From contig CP051239.1 of assembly GCA_017794945.1 (NCBI GenBank), positions 2,408,692 to 2,472,691 on the forward strand: 64,000 nucleotides of DNA. Reading direction: 5' to 3'. Source of the DNA: Alcanivorax sp. (lineage in GTDB: Bacteria; Pseudomonadota; Gammaproteobacteria; Pseudomonadales; Alcanivoracaceae). The notes under the pieces are model-generated. The model was not told the DNA's origin. It saw only the letters and a list, made by a program, of their open reading frames with translations, and did no database searches. Both the position numbers and the translations under genes were made by a program. Below are positions 8,500 through 19,302 of the stretch, in pieces (positions within the stretch are counted from its first letter, which is position 1; the number at the start of each line of letters is the position of its first letter).

Positions 8500-9826
8500 T
8501 CGTTTTGAAGAACTCGTTGCTCAGACGGACCACCACCGGCGCCAGCAGCAGCAGCGCGATCAGGTTGGGAACCGCCATTAGAATGTTCATGATGTCCGCC
8601 AGGGCCCACACCAGGTCCAGCCCGACGATGGCGCCCACCGGCACCACCAGCACCCAGACTATCCGGAAGGGCAGCAGGGCTTTGTCGCCGAACAGGTACT
8701 GGGTGCAGCGCTCGCTGTAGAGGCTCCAGCCCAGCAGGGTGGTGAAGGCGAACACCGCCAGGCCGCAGGCCACCACTACATTGCCGAGGGTGCCGAAGGT
8801 GCTGGAAAACGCCAGCGCGGACAGCGGCGCGCCTTCCTCGCCGCTGGTCCAGGCCCCGGTGGCGACGATGGCCAGGCCGGTGACGGAGCATACCACGATG
8901 GTGTCGATAAAGGTGCCGAGCATGGCGATGCTGCCCTGGCGGGCGGGGTGGTCGGTGTGCGCGGAGGCGTGGGCGATGGGCGCGCTGCCCAGACCCGCTT
9001 CATTGGAGAAGATGCCGCGCGCCATGCCGAAGCGGATCGCTTCTTTCACGGCGGCGCCGGCGAAGCCCCCGGCGGCGGCGGTGCCGGTGAAGGCGTCGTT
9101 GAAGCACAGGGCGATGGCGGCGGGCAGGGCGCTGGCGTGGTCGGCGAGCACGAACAGGCCGGCCAGCAGGTAGGTCAGCGCCATGAAGGGCACGATGAAG
9201 GTGGCCACCTTGGCGATGCGTTTCATGCCGCCCAGCACCACCAGGCCCACCAGCACCGCCAGGGTCAGGCCGGTGGCCCAGGTGGGCACGCCGAAACTGT
9301 CACTGAGGCCGTGGGCCACGGAGTTGGCCTGCACGGTGTTGCCGATGCCGAAGCCGGCGATCATGCCGAACACGGCGAACAGCAGCGCCAGCCAGGCCCA
9401 GTTTTCGCCCAGGCCCTTGCGGATGTAATACATCGGGCCACCGATGTACTGGCCGAGGCTGTCTTTTTCCCGGTAGTGCACGGCGAGCACCGCCTCGGCG
9501 TACTTGGTGGCCATGCCCACCAGGGCGATCAGCCACATCCACACCAGCGCGCCGGGGCCGCCGGAGTGAATCGCGGTGGCCACGCCGACGATGTTGCCGG
9601 TGCCGATGGTGGCGGACAGCGAGGTGGCCAGCGCCGCGCCGGCGCCGATGGTGCCCACCCCGGTGGCCGGGGCCACGATCTGCCGGAAGCCGAAGCCCAG
9701 CCGTCGGATCGGCAGGAACGCCAGGCGCACGGTCAGGTAGATGCCGGTGCCGGCAATCAGGATCAGCGCCGGCCAACCCCACAGCACGCCGCTGATCTGT
9801 TTCAATAACTCAACAAATTCGGTCAT
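8492..9826 (-). CDS. alanine/glycine:cation symporter family protein
   Basis: A 444-aa inner-membrane transporter of the AGCS family, which imports alanine or glycine with sodium or protons. Many hydrophobic helices are visible. Diagnostic stretches are GTGNIVGVATAIHSGGPGAL near residue 77, YIGGPMYYIRKGL near 128, and the family signature NEAGLGSAPIAHASA near 275. Some relatives depend on glycine riboswitches, but I see no such fold upstream. The 5' region (9827-10091) has a short hairpin TTCACGG/CCGTGAA at about 9868-9889 and is shared with the divergent DUF1631 gene. nadC follows with an 8-base overlap. Confidence 0.93.
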   Translation of the reverse strand: MTEFVELLKQISGVLWGWPALILIAGTGIYLTVRLAFLPIRRLGFGFRQIVAPATGVGTIGAGAALATSLSATIGTGNIVGVATAIHSGGPGALVWMWLIALVGMATKYAEAVLAVHYREKDSLGQYIGGPMYYIRKGLGENWAWLALLFAVFGMIAGFGIGNTVQANSVAHGLSDSFGVPTWATGLTLAVLVGLVVLGGMKRIAKVATFIVPFMALTYLLAGLFVLADHASALPAAIALCFNDAFTGTAAAGGFAGAAVKEAIRFGMARGIFSNEAGLGSAPIAHASAHTDHPARQGSIAMLGTFIDTIVVCSVTGLAIVATGAWTSGEEGAPLSALAFSSTFGTLGNVVVACGLAVFAFTTLLGWSLYSERCTQYLFGDKALLPFRIVWVLVVPVGAIVGLDLVWALADIMNILMAVPNLIALLLLAPVVVRLSNEFFKTNG

Positions 9827-10091
9827 CGCCGGTCTATCCTTTTTAGGTGTCCCCGATTAGCTTTCCTTCACGGTCCCTCAACCGTGAAAAAGCCAGAGTA
9901 GGCAAATTGGCGAGTCAGGGGAAGCGGTCCAGATTGAGTCCGATAGGGGTTTTTTGTACGGTGTTGCCAGATATTCCCCGAATCGCGGATTGGTTCAAAC
10001 TTCTCGGCACAGGGCGGTGCTAAGGTACTCTTCGTACGGAAAGTAGTAGCGGGCTTCGTAGTCCACATTTGTCGCCGCCAAGGTGTGTGCC

Positions 10092-12401
10092 ATGTCCAAA
10101 GTTACCCGCCTCAAGCCGCTGGAAGGTGGTAAAGGCCGCGCGCTGAGCCTGCCCAGGCCGCTTGAGCGCGTCCGTGACCGCATTACCGAGCGTGCCGGCG
10201 GACTGTTGGCGGACATGCTCGATGGCGCCGACGACACCCTGTTCGACCTGGCGGAGAAAGAGACCGACAGCGAGCGCGACCGCTATTTCGACGCCATGCG
10301 CGAGCTGCGGCTGCAGCGCGGTGCCCTGGAGACCGGCTTCCGGCAAGCGTTGGGCAATCTGTTCCAGGACAGCGTCCGCACCCCGGATGACCGGGAGCAC
10401 GCCACCGGCAAGGTGGCGGTGGAAGACCTGGCGCTGGTCAAGCACGAAGAGCTGGAAACCACGGTGGCGCTGGACAACCTGGCCCGCCGCGCCCGCAAGG
10501 GCCACGACGAAGCCCTGCGCGCCTTTCAGCATCGCCTTGAGTACCTGTTCGAAAGCAAGGTCGACATCACCGAACGCAACAACCCCCTTGAGCCGCGCAA
10601 CCTGGCGGCGTGTTTCTCCGCCTGCCTGGAGCGGCTGTCCCTGGATATCCGTGCCCGCCTGATCGTGCTCAAACTGTTTGAGCGGGTGGTGATGGATGAA
10701 GCCGGCGCCATGGTCAACGAGGCCAATCAGGTGCTGGCCGACGCCGGCGTGCTGCCGGACATGAAAACCGTGCCCGTGCCCCGGGGCCGCCCGGCGGGAG
10801 AGGGCGGCGGCGCCACCGGCGCCTCCGGCTCTGGCGCTTCGGCGGCCCCGGAAGAGCCCCGCGTCGGCGGCGCGCCCCCGGCGGGGGATGCCTCCGCTGC
10901 GGCGCCGCCGGCGGATAACGCCATGTTTGGCCTGCTTCAGGAGTTGCTCACCACTCTGCGTGGGCTGGGCCCCGCCGGCGGCGCGCCGGTTTCCGGTGCG
11001 CCCGCGCCCGCCGGCGCGCCCGTGTCCGGCGGTGGCGCCGTGCCCACGTCCGGCATGGCGATCATGCACAACGGCGTGGCCCACCTGAACGGCGCTCCGC
11101 TTACCGCAGACGCGCCGGTGCAGGCGGTCAGCAGCCAGGACCTGTTCGGCCTGCTCACCCGTCTGCAGCGCCTCGAACATGCTCTGGACGAGGGCGGCGC
11201 CGAGGCACAGGACCGCAGCGTCAAGGACGAGCTCTCGGACTTGCTCGAGAGCGAGAACAGCGAGGCCATCCATGCCTTGGATCAAGCCGACGACGACGTC
11301 ATCAACCTGGTCGCCATGCTGTTCGACTTCATTCTCGACGACGACGGCCTGCCCTCGGAAATCAAGGCGCTGATCGGTCGGCTGCAGATCCCACTTTTGA
11401 AAGTGGCGATCGCCGACAAGACCTTTTTCAGCAATGAAGAACACGACGCCCGCCTGCTGCTCAACACCCTGGCCCGCGCCGGCTGCCAGTGGGACCCGCA
11501 GCAGGGTTACGACGACGAGACCTACCAGCGCATCGACCGGGCGGTGCACGCCATCATCGACGATTACGACGAAGACACCGCCCTGTTCAGCGAGCTGCTG
11601 GCGGAGTTCGAATCGTTCTTCAGCGACCAGCGGGCCCGCGCCGAGCGTGTCGCCGAGCGGGTGCGCGAAGCCGAGGAGGGCAAGGCCCGCGCCGAGCAGG
11701 CCGCCGAAGCGGTGCGCGGCTATATCGACGCGCGTCTGGCCGGCCGTCAGGTGCCGGACGTGGCGGTGCGTCTGCTGCGCCAGGGCTGGCAGCAGGTGCT
11801 CTACCTGACCTGGCTGCGCCAGGGCGAGGACAGCGACACCTGGCGCCGCTACGCCAAAGTGGTGGACGCGCTGGTGTGGAGCGTGATGCCCCACCGCGCG
11901 CCGGCGGACCTGGAGAAGCTGCGCGACCTGAGCCCGAAAGTGGTGCGCGCGCTGGAGCACGGCCTGGAATCCATTCAATACGACGCCGGCGAAACCCGCG
12001 CTCTGCTGGACGACCTGCTGGCCGTCCACGACAGTCTGATCAAGGGGCTGGAGACCGAACGGGTGGCGGTGCCCAAGGCGCCGGAGCCGGAGCCACCGGC
12101 ACCTTCGGCGCTGCCCGACGATCACGAGCTGGTGGTGCGGGCCCGCCGGCTGCGCGCCGGCCAGTGGCTGGAAATCGGCGACGGCGAGGACGCCCAGCGC
12201 GCCAAGCTGGCCGCTAACATCCGCGACGGCGCCAAGCTGGTGTTCATCAACCGGCGCGGTATCAAGGTGCGCGAATACGACGCCGCCGGCCTGGCCCAGG
12301 CGCTTCACGACGGCGAGGTCAAACTGATCGAGGACGGCGCCCTGTTCGACCGCGCCCTGGAAGCCGTGATCAGCGACCTGCGCCGCATGCAAAGCGCCTG
12401 A
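10092..12401 (+). CDS. DUF1631 family protein
   Basis: A 769-aa soluble protein of the DUF1631 family, widespread in Pseudomonas-like bacteria and without an established biochemical role. An N-terminal helical region contains RYFDAMRELRLQRGALETGF and NNPLEPRNL. A low-complexity Gly/Ala/Pro linker spans about residues 235-335, and a second conserved helical part follows (ALDQADDDVINLVAMLF, EHDARLLLNTLARAG). The C-terminal 80 residues (RARRLRAGQWLEIGDGEDA to GIKVREY) look like a small beta domain. I chose the ATG at 10092 (MSKVTRL) over the in-frame GTG at 10083 because AAGG sits about 9 bases upstream. It stands alone, divergent from the symporter. Confidence 0.8.
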   Translation: MSKVTRLKPLEGGKGRALSLPRPLERVRDRITERAGGLLADMLDGADDTLFDLAEKETDSERDRYFDAMRELRLQRGALETGFRQALGNLFQDSVRTPDDREHATGKVAVEDLALVKHEELETTVALDNLARRARKGHDEALRAFQHRLEYLFESKVDITERNNPLEPRNLAACFSACLERLSLDIRARLIVLKLFERVVMDEAGAMVNEANQVLADAGVLPDMKTVPVPRGRPAGEGGGATGASGSGASAAPEEPRVGGAPPAGDASAAAPPADNAMFGLLQELLTTLRGLGPAGGAPVSGAPAPAGAPVSGGGAVPTSGMAIMHNGVAHLNGAPLTADAPVQAVSSQDLFGLLTRLQRLEHALDEGGAEAQDRSVKDELSDLLESENSEAIHALDQADDDVINLVAMLFDFILDDDGLPSEIKALIGRLQIPLLKVAIADKTFFSNEEHDARLLLNTLARAGCQWDPQQGYDDETYQRIDRAVHAIIDDYDEDTALFSELLAEFESFFSDQRARAERVAERVREAEEGKARAEQAAEAVRGYIDARLAGRQVPDVAVRLLRQGWQQVLYLTWLRQGEDSDTWRRYAKVVDALVWSVMPHRAPADLEKLRDLSPKVVRALEHGLESIQYDAGETRALLDDLLAVHDSLIKGLETERVAVPKAPEPEPPAPSALPDDHELVVRARRLRAGQWLEIGDGEDAQRAKLAANIRDGAKLVFINRRGIKVREYDAAGLAQALHDGEVKLIEDGALFDRALEAVISDLRRMQSA

Positions 12402-12440
12402 CGTCCTGTGCGAGCGGGCCTTTGTGGGAGTGTGGGCTCT

Positions 12441-12466
12441 TGTGGGAGCGGGCCCCGCCCGCGAAA
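12441..12466. repeat. REP-like palindrome, family A
   Basis: TGTGGGAGCGGGCCCCGCCC followed by GCGAAA forms a GC-rich hairpin immediately upstream of ampD. A partial second core (GAGCGGGCC, then TGTGGGAG) lies at 12412-12430. It belongs to the family catalogued across this window. Confidence 0.8.
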
Positions 12467-12474
12467 ATAGCCCC

Positions 12475-13005
12475 ATGCTGACTCTCACCAATCACTGGGT
12501 GGACCAGGCGCGCAAAGTGCCGTCCCCCAACTTCAACGCCCGCCCGGACCCGGAAGACATCTCCCTGGTGGTGATCCACAACATCAGCCTGCCGCCGGAG
12601 GAATTCGGCGGTCCCTACGTGGAAGCGTTTTTCCAGAACCGTCTGGACCCGTCCGTGCACCCGTATTTCGAGGAAATCCGCGACCTGAAGGTGTCCTCCC
12701 ACTTTCTGATCCGCCGCGACGGCGAGCTGGTGCAGTTCGTCGCCTGCGACCAGCGCGCCTGGCACGCCGGCGTGTCCCGCTGGCGCGACCGCGACAACTG
12801 CAACGACTTCGCCCTCGGCATCGAGCTGGAAGGCGCCGACCACGTCCCCTTCGAGGACGCCCAGTACGCTACTCTGCGGGCGTTGCTGGATAGCTTGATC
12901 GCCGACTATCCACGGCTCTCCAGAGACGCCATTACAGGCCACGAGCACATCGCCCCAGGGCGCAAAACCGACCCCGGCCCCGCTTTCGACTGGACGCGGC
13001 TGTGA
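12475..13005 (+). CDS. ampD: 1,6-anhydro-N-acetylmuramyl-L-alanine amidase
   Basis: Cytosolic zinc amidase of peptidoglycan recycling: it cuts the lactyl-amide bond of anhydromuropeptides imported by AmpG, keeping AmpR-type inducers low. The 176-aa protein shows VVIHNISLPP with zinc ligand His35, the central LVQFVACDQRAWHAG, and GHEHIAPGRKTDPG, where His156 and Asp166 match the other metal ligands of the AmpD family. The ATG at 12475 gives the family N-terminus; an upstream in-frame extension is REP sequence, not protein. ampE lies downstream beyond a REP composite, the usual ampDE order. Confidence 0.95.
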   Translation: MLTLTNHWVDQARKVPSPNFNARPDPEDISLVVIHNISLPPEEFGGPYVEAFFQNRLDPSVHPYFEEIRDLKVSSHFLIRRDGELVQFVACDQRAWHAGVSRWRDRDNCNDFALGIELEGADHVPFEDAQYATLRALLDSLIADYPRLSRDAITGHEHIAPGRKTDPGPAFDWTRL

Positions 13006-13011
13006 CGGCCT

Positions 13012-13156
13012 TGTGGGAGCGGGCCTAGCCCGCGAAAGGCCGGTGCAACCGGCCGGCAGGATCCCAGAGCCCCTTCTAAGACGACTATCAAGACACCTCT
13101 CTGGAATCCTGCCGGCAAGCATTGCTTGCCTTTCGCGGGCTGGGCCCGCTCCTACA
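13012..13156. repeat. 145-bp composite inverted repeat of REP family A
   Basis: Two opposed REP cores (TGTGGGAGCGGGCCTAGCCC at the left, GGGCCCGCTCCTACA at the right) flank inner palindromes (GGCCGGTGCAACCGGCC and GGCAAGCATTGCTTGCC). They surround a pair of inverted segments, GGCAGGATCCCAGAG and CTCTGGAATCCTGCC. The same architecture is found at 27249-27388. It lies between ampD and ampE and would fold into a long branched hairpin. Confidence 0.85.
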
Positions 13157-13187
13157 ATTCCTTGGCCGACGTGGTATAAACGGGGGT

Positions 13188-14027
13188 ATGAAACTACTCG
13201 TCATTCTGCTTGTGCTCGCCCTGCGCCGTCGTGACGGCGGCTGGCCGCTTTGGTTGACCCGCGAGGAGCGCCATCAGCGCTTTATCGACCGGCTGTCGCC
13301 GGGCGGCGGCGCATTGGCCTGGTGGCTGGCGGTGGCGTTGCCGACGCTGCTGGTGGCGTTGCTGTTCAGTTGGCTGTGCGGTTTGGCGGGCGCGCTGCTG
13401 ACCCTGCTGCTGGGCGGCGGGCTGCTGCTCTGGCTGATCGGCGTGGAGAGCGAGTTCCGGCGCATGGATACCCTGCTGGTGCGCGGGCGCATGAACGACC
13501 GCGACGCCCTGGCCGGCAGCGCCGCCCGGGCGTTCGACACCGGCCCGCTGGATGACGGCCCGGACAGCGAGCGAGCCTGGTTCAACGCTCTGGCCGACCG
13601 CTTCGTGCTGCGCGCCGGCGACCTGTTCGCGGTGCTGTTCTGGGTCACGGTGCTGGGCTTCGGCGCGGCGCTGCTGTTCGTGCTCAACCGGGCCTGGCTG
13701 CGCCGCCACCCGGAACACAGCGACTGGGCACGCAGCCTGGACATCGCCCTGGCCTGGATACCGGCGCGCCTGACCACCCTGGCGCTGGCCCTGGTGGGGC
13801 ATTTCGGCATGGTCGCCCAGGCCGTGAGCGGGCGCATCTGGCGGCTCGACGACAGCCGCGCCCTGCTGACACTGGCCGCCGGTGCCGCCCTCGGTGGCGA
13901 CGCCGACAGCAACGAGCCCGCCTTCCAGGCCGGCGTCAACCGCCTGGAAGGTCTGCAAGAGCTGATGCTCCGCGCGCTCGCCGTGTGGCTGATCTTCGCC
14001 GCCCTCTGGGCTGTATTGCCCACCTGA
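13188..14027 (+). CDS. ampE: AmpE-like inner-membrane protein
   Basis: A 279-aa membrane protein of the AmpE/CobD-CbiB-related family, genetically linked to beta-lactamase regulation and often encoded right after ampD; its biochemical role is not established. Features: LLVILLVLALRRRDGGWPLW at the N-terminus, hydrophobic helices around residues 45-85, RAWFNALADRFVLRAGDLFAVLFW about mid-protein, and a final hydrophobic segment. The ATG at 13188 was chosen because the upstream in-frame codons (from 13122) lie inside the REP composite. A degenerate REP core follows the stop. Confidence 0.88.
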   Translation: MKLLVILLVLALRRRDGGWPLWLTREERHQRFIDRLSPGGGALAWWLAVALPTLLVALLFSWLCGLAGALLTLLLGGGLLLWLIGVESEFRRMDTLLVRGRMNDRDALAGSAARAFDTGPLDDGPDSERAWFNALADRFVLRAGDLFAVLFWVTVLGFGAALLFVLNRAWLRRHPEHSDWARSLDIALAWIPARLTTLALALVGHFGMVAQAVSGRIWRLDDSRALLTLAAGAALGGDADSNEPAFQAGVNRLEGLQELMLRALAVWLIFAALWAVLPT

Positions 14028-14030
14028 TCT

Positions 14031-14057
14031 TTGTGCGGGCGAGGCCCGCTCCCACAA
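14031..14057. repeat. REP-like palindrome, family A (degenerate)
   Basis: TTGTGCGGGCGAGGCCCGCT followed by CCCACAA. It is an inverted repeat just after ampE and may stabilise or terminate that transcript. A plausible -10 hexamer TATGAT for aceE lies further on at 14096-14101, without a clear -35. Confidence 0.65.
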
Positions 14058-14204
14058 GCGACCTTCGTGGACATGAAGCTGTCCGTTCTTGCTGCTATGA
14101 TCGGGTAACGAGACGGCCTATATACCCCGCGCCGTTTCCGTCGTTTACCCCGCCGTCGCGGCGATCCCGCGCCGGCCAGGCACTGCGAAAAAGGACGCGC
14201 GCCC

Positions 14205-16880
<2,676 letters not shown>

Positions 16881-16890
16881 GGAGCCTGCC

Positions 16891-18681
16891 ATGAGCAAGG
16901 AAACCATCCGGGTACCCGATGTGGGCAGCAGTGATCCTGTTGACGTCATCGAGGTGTCCGTCAAGAAAGGCGACAGCGTCGAAGCCGAAGACACCATTGT
17001 GGTGTTGGAGTCCGACAAAGCCTCCGTGGAAGTGCCGTGCCCGAAAGCCGGCACCGTTCTCGAATTGCTGGTGAAAGCCGGCGACCGGGTCAAGGAAGGC
17101 GACCCCCTGTTGGAGCTGGACACCGAAGCCGGCGCCGACGACCAGGCCTCCGATGACGGCGGCTCCGCTGAGAGCGATTCCGGTGGGAGCGGGCCTGCCC
17201 GCGAAGAGTCAGGTGAGACCGCCCAGGCTTCTGAAACGAAAGACGATTCAGGATCCAGGATTCAGGATACAGGGGAGGGCGCCGGGGAAGCCCCCAAGGG
17301 CGGCGGCGAAACCCGCGAGCAGACCATCCCCGCCCCGGATCTGGGCGACATCGACGAAGCGGAAATTATCGAACTGTCGGTGAGCGAAGGCGATACCGTG
17401 GAAGCGGAGCAGACCATCCTGGTGCTGGAATCCGACAAGGCGTCCTTGGAAATCCCCAGCCCGGCCGCCGGCACGGTGAAAAAGCTGCTGGTAAAAACCG
17501 GCGATAAGATCACCTCCGGCACCGAGCTGATGGTGCTGGAAACCACCGGCGGCGGCGAAGACGAATCCAGTGATGACCAAGCCGCCGAGGAGAAGTCTGG
17601 CGACAGCAAGCCCGGTGACAGCAAGTCCGGTGACAGCAAGTCCGGTGAAAGCGAGTCTGGTGGGAGCGGGCCTGCCCGCGAAGCTTCGCGGAAGGCCTCC
17701 CAGGCTTCTGAAACGTCGGAGACGCCCGGAGGCATCGGCGAGCACCCGGCCAAATCCGGCGCCGCCGCGGCCAGCCGGCCGTCCAGGAACGTGCATGCCG
17801 GCCCGGCGGTCCGCAAGCTGGCCCGGGAAACCGGCGTCGACCTGGGCGCCGTGCCGCCCAGCGGTCCCAAGGACCGCATTCTCAAGGAAGACGTGCACGC
17901 GCACATCAAGCAGCGCATGGAACAACCGGCCGCCGCCGGCGGTGGCGGCGCGCCCGACCTGCCCGAGATCGACTTCAGCGAATTCGGGCCGGTGGAACGG
18001 GACGAGCTCAACAAGCTGCGCAAGGTGGCGGCGAAAAATCTGCACCGCAGCTGGGTCACCATTCCCCACGTCACCCAGTTCGACGAGGCGGATATCACCG
18101 AGCTGGAAGCGTTCCGCAAAAGCCAGAACAAGGCGCTGGAAAAAGAGGGCGTCAAGCTCACCATGCTGGCGTTTCTGGTGCAGGCCTGTGCGCGGGCGTT
18201 GCGCAAGTTTCCGAGGGTGAACAGCTCGCTGGAGCCGTCCGGCGAAGCGCTGATCCTGAAGGACTATGTGCACATCGGCATCGCCGTGGACACGCCCAAC
18301 GGCCTGGTGGTGCCGGTGCTGCGCGACGCGGACAAGAAAGGGCTCAGCCAGATCGCCACGGAAATCGGTGAGCTGGCGGCCAAGGCCCGCGACCGTAAAC
18401 TGTCACCGGCGGACATGAAGGGCGCCAGCTTCAGCATCTCGTCGCTGGGCGGCATCGGCGGCACCGCCTTTACGCCCATCGTCAACTGGCCGGAGGTGGC
18501 GATTCTCGGGGTCAGCCGCTCCGACACCAAACCGGTGTGGGACGGCAACGCCTTCCAGCCCCGGCTGATGCTGCCGCTGTCGTTCTCCTACGACCACCGG
18601 GTGATCGACGGCGCCGACGCGGCGCGCTTCACCACCTACCTCAGTGGCCTGCTAAGCGACATGCGGCGCGCCCTGTTGTAA
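16891..18681 (+). CDS. aceF: dihydrolipoamide acetyltransferase, E2 of pyruvate dehydrogenase
   Basis: E2 core of the pyruvate dehydrogenase complex; transfers acetyl from lipoyl-lysine to CoA. The 596 residues give two lipoyl domains (ESDKAS with Lys43 and Lys183), a peripheral subunit-binding domain (about 300-340, AVRKLARETGVDLGAV), and a catalytic domain ending in SFSYDHRVIDGADAARF with the active-site His and Asp. E. coli has three lipoyl domains, so two is a common variant. Both linkers after the lipoyl domains contain GGSGPARE, encoded by REP palindromes at 17182-17207 and 17659-17684, followed by a shared QASET. The second linker also has a micro-repeat of G-D-S-K units. A terminator follows. 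Confidence 0.96.
   Translation: MSKETIRVPDVGSSDPVDVIEVSVKKGDSVEAEDTIVVLESDKASVEVPCPKAGTVLELLVKAGDRVKEGDPLLELDTEAGADDQASDDGGSAESDSGGSGPAREESGETAQASETKDDSGSRIQDTGEGAGEAPKGGGETREQTIPAPDLGDIDEAEIIELSVSEGDTVEAEQTILVLESDKASLEIPSPAAGTVKKLLVKTGDKITSGTELMVLETTGGGEDESSDDQAAEEKSGDSKPGDSKSGDSKSGESESGGSGPAREASRKASQASETSETPGGIGEHPAKSGAAAASRPSRNVHAGPAVRKLARETGVDLGAVPPSGPKDRILKEDVHAHIKQRMEQPAAAGGGGAPDLPEIDFSEFGPVERDELNKLRKVAAKNLHRSWVTIPHVTQFDEADITELEAFRKSQNKALEKEGVKLTMLAFLVQACARALRKFPRVNSSLEPSGEALILKDYVHIGIAVDTPNGLVVPVLRDADKKGLSQIATEIGELAAKARDRKLSPADMKGASFSISSLGGIGGTAFTPIVNWPEVAILGVSRSDTKPVWDGNAFQPRLMLPLSFSYDHRVIDGADAARFTTYLSGLLSDMRRALL
17182..17207. repeat. REP-like element inside aceF, linker 1
   Basis: GGTGGGAGCGGGCCTGCCCG followed by CGAAG lies in frame within aceF and encodes G-G-S-G-P-A-R-E. 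The palindrome is complete, apart from the leading T-to-G change relative to intergenic copies. Confidence 0.8.
17598..17658. repeat. 15-bp in-frame tandem repeat in aceF linker 2
   Basis: About four imperfect units of the form GGTGACAGCAAGTCC encode successive G-D-S-K-S/P units ending in G-E-S-E-S. The tract lies directly before the second internal REP element. It lengthens a flexible linker and could vary in copy number. Confidence 0.75.
17659..17684. repeat. REP-like element inside aceF, linker 2
   Basis: Second in-frame copy of GGTGGGAGCGGGCCTGCCCG plus CGAAG, again encoding G-G-S-G-P-A-R-E. About 30 bases further on is CCCAGGCTTCTGAAACG, also found after the first copy, so the linker segment itself was probably duplicated with the lipoyl domain. 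Confidence 0.8.
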
Positions 18682-18698
18682 AGAAAATGTTGTGGTAT

Positions 18699-18728
18699 AA
18701 AAAACCCGGCCTGAGGCCGGGTTTTTTA
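18699..18728. terminator. intrinsic terminator between aceF and the Spy-like gene
   Basis: ACCCGGCC-TGA-GGCCGGGT stem flanked by an A-tract on the left and a T-tract (GTTTTTTA) on the right. It lies between convergent genes and can serve both strands. Confidence 0.9.
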
Positions 18729-18750
18729 TTGAAGATAAGAAAGATCGCAA

Positions 18751-19071
18751 TCAATCTTTACCGTGGCGCTCTTTCCACTTTTCCTTCTTTTCCTGCCATT
18801 TTTCCATACGGTCTTTCTGGTGCTGATCGTACTGGGCGCGTTGCTCCTCATTGAGCACGTCACGGATTTCTTCCTGGGTTTCCTCGTGCAGTTCGCGCAT
18901 CTCTTCGCCTTTCTCGCGGTAGATTTCGCGCACTTCCTGCTGCTGTTCCTGGGTCAGGTTCAGCTCCTGGGTCATTTTTTGAACGTGACGGTCGGCGCCT
19001 TTTTCCATCGGCGAGCCGGCGAAGGCCGCGGTGGAGAACAGCGCCAGCGTGACAATCATCAGTTTTTTCAT
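18751..19071 (-). CDS. Spy/CpxP-like periplasmic protein
   Basis: A 106-aa secreted protein. Residues 1-18 (MKKLMIVTLALFSTAAFA) form a signal peptide cleaved at AFA-G. The mature part is all-helical and very charged, with LTQEQQQEVREIYREKGEEM and a second LNEEQRAQYDQHQ. These resemble the LTxxQ motifs of Spy/CpxP periplasmic chaperones and metal sensors, although the final KWQEKKEKWKERHGKD tail is unusually lysine-rich. An AAGGAG site precedes the ATG. It lies next to baeRS, and Spy is a known BaeSR target in enterobacteria, so envelope-stress control is likely but not shown here. Confidence 0.75.
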   Translation of the reverse strand: MKKLMIVTLALFSTAAFAGSPMEKGADRHVQKMTQELNLTQEQQQEVREIYREKGEEMRELHEETQEEIRDVLNEEQRAQYDQHQKDRMEKWQEKKEKWKERHGKD

Positions 19072-19179
19072 CGTCTTGCTCCTTGAGTAACGCTCCGGAG
19101 TATCCGGATTCCCTTATAGATTGGACTGAATTTGTGCAGCTACTGTGCAGCGAATGTGGAAACAAACGCCGCAATTCAC

Positions 19180-19210
19180 GTAGGTCGGGTTAGCGAAGCG
19201 TAACCCGACA
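19180..19210. repeat. REP-like palindrome, family B (single unit)
   Basis: GTAGGTCGGGTTAGCGAAGC followed by GTAACCCGACA: inverted arms TCGGGTTA/TAACCCGA around GCGAAGCG. Same family as 24403-24480, 43224-43295 and 46210-46291. Confidence 0.8.
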
Positions 19211-19264
19211 CGGTCTGTGCGACACAGTCTGTGCGACACGGTCCGTGCGACACGGTCTGTCGGA
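19209..19264. repeat. 14-bp tandem repeat, four units
   Basis: Units CACGGTCTGTGCGA, CACAGTCTGTGCGA, CACGGTCCGTGCGA and a terminal variant CACGGTCTGTCGGA follow the family B palindrome without a gap. The array lies between the Spy-like gene and the end of baeR in non-coding DNA (19072-19302). Confidence 0.85.
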
Positions 19265-19302
19265 TGCACAGGCTTCACACTGGCGCCGGGAGGCGAGGAG
19301 GT

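Noticed and set aside
9827-10091. Glycine riboswitch upstream of the alanine/glycine symporter
   Set aside because: Only one short hairpin is visible; the conserved glycine-aptamer core sequences are not present.
12424-12474. Longer AmpD beginning with V-G-A-G-P-A-R-E
   Set aside because: These codons are a REP palindrome; AmpD family proteins begin near the chosen ATG.
10020-12491. Very long minus-strand open frame (over 800 codons) opposite the DUF1631 gene
   Set aside because: Low-complexity His/Gln/Ala/Gly translation with no family motif; a by-product of high-GC codons in the real plus-strand gene.
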